A stretch of DNA of 54,579 bases. Origin: Myxococcales bacterium (GTDB taxonomy: Bacteria > Myxococcota_A > Bradymonadia > Bradymonadales > Bradymonadaceae). Under the pieces are notes generated by a model. The model made no database searches, was not told the DNA's origin, and saw nothing but the letters and a program-made list of their open reading frames with translations. Below, in pieces: positions 54,117 through 54,579 of the stretch. The translations under genes were made by a program, and so were the position numbers. Location of the stretch: NCBI GenBank assembly GCA_026988815.1, contig JALSKP010000431.1:1-54579 (forward strand). The letters are read 5' to 3'. Numbering within the stretch: the first letter of the stretch is position 1; each line of letters starts with the position of its first letter.

Positions 54117-54579
54117 ATGAATCAAGATTTTCGTGATAACGGTACTAGCCCAATTGGAGAAATGAAAATGGATGATGTGCAAACGAATGCTGACCGCCTA
54201 TTTTTTCAAGCCGATGGTCTGATCAAAGATGGTCGTATTGTCGATGCTCGAAATTTATTGGAACAATGTATCCAAAAATACCCAACCCACGGAAGAAGTT
54301 ATAATCATCTGGGTTGGCTCCATCAGGAAAAATACAAAGATTTTGCATCTGCAGAAAAATATTTTTTGAAGGCCTTAGAGTATTCACCGGAATACCCAGC
54401 CGTGTACAAAAATTTTGCGTTTTGCCTTTCCACCCAACGCAAATTTGATCAGTTGGAAAAGCTTCTAGAAAAAGCGCTCAACACAAGTGGCGTGGACCAT
54501 AGTTTTGTGTACGAGGAGTACGCGATCATGTACGAGCTTCAGGGCGACTATGTACTTGCGATCAAATATTTTACCGAGT
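54117..54579 (+). CDS. TPR protein (N-terminal part, runs off the window)
   Basis: Starts at ATG 54117 (GAGG 7-8 bases upstream) or at 54168 (GGAGA 7 bases upstream) and is open to the edge. The visible 154 residues include TPR units SYNHLGWLHQEKYKDFASAE, KYFLKALEYSPEYPAVYKNF and VYEEYAIMYELQGDYVLAIK. No signal peptide or membrane helix precedes them, so a cytoplasmic scaffold protein is likely. Function unknown. Confidence 0.8.
   Translation, partial: MNQDFRDNGTSPIGEMKMDDVQTNADRLFFQADGLIKDGRIVDARNLLEQCIQKYPTHGRSYNHLGWLHQEKYKDFASAEKYFLKALEYSPEYPAVYKNFAFCLSTQRKFDQLEKLLEKALNTSGVDHSFVYEEYAIMYELQGDYVLAIKYFTE

Overview
The window looks like chromosomal DNA of a Gram-negative, didermic bacterium of the broad Myxococcota/Bradymonadales/'deltaproteobacterial' type. 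This is inferred from several things. There is a PilZ protein of the myxobacterial paralogue type. TonB-dependent receptors carry an N-terminal TonB-like domain plus carboxypeptidase-regulatory-like repeats. There are many lipoproteins with LxxC boxes, a PEGA-domain protein, type IV pilus genes and a type III export apparatus of injectisome flavour. The base composition is only moderately GC (estimated by eye), and no 16S rRNA is present, so a finer assignment is not possible.

Layout. 0.1-4.5 kb: pilT, an acidic-linker outer-membrane-type protein and a large acidic PilZ protein, all on +. 4.5-8.8 kb (-): purD, a shrunken AAA-ATPase remnant, an unknown membrane-anchored protein and xdhC. 8.8-11.1 kb (-): xdhB, overlapping xdhC, with no xdhA beside it. 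11.3-12.1 kb: rph. 12.1-19.3 kb is a degraded accessory region: two IS66 remnants, an IS3 remnant, a secreted lipoprotein, an RHS locus with an EndoU-like toxin tail and a probable immunity gene, and a decayed small gene. 19.2-23.0 kb (-): a tight operon encoding a FliO-like protein, SctR, SctS, SctT, SctU, a TPR protein and a 55-residue protein. 23.2-34.5 kb is housekeeping and envelope genes: adenosine deaminase, two unknown envelope proteins, prepilin peptidase, a GNAT fusion, PEGA and SpoIID proteins, an outer-membrane protein, an AmgK-like kinase and gluQ. 34.5-36.5 kb (-): a methyltransferase and a lipoprotein whose signal peptide is encoded by a pentanucleotide repeat. 36.9-38.2 kb: a dead IS256-type element with recognisable terminal inverted repeats. 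38.3-44.9 kb: GAF histidine kinase, TPR/HEAT lipoprotein, sthA, a frameshifted zinc-type dehydrogenase and kmo. 45.1-53.7 kb: two paralogous lipoprotein/TonB-dependent-receptor operons, back to back and divergently transcribed. 53.7-54.1 kb: RNase P RNA, followed by the start of a TPR gene cut off by the window edge.

The most unusual items are these. (1) The RHS toxin C-terminus reads as an intact EndoU-like domain if one G is restored, with an immunity-like gene 9 bp downstream. (2) The FliO-like/SctRSTU operon is followed by a YscG-sized TPR protein and very small ORFs. (3) The inverted lipoprotein-receptor pair comes with a stray copy of its promoter region. (4) The AGTAA repeat lies inside a lipoprotein leader and is currently out of frame, a candidate contingency locus. 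(5) The SpoIID gene's signal peptide appears to start at a non-canonical codon.
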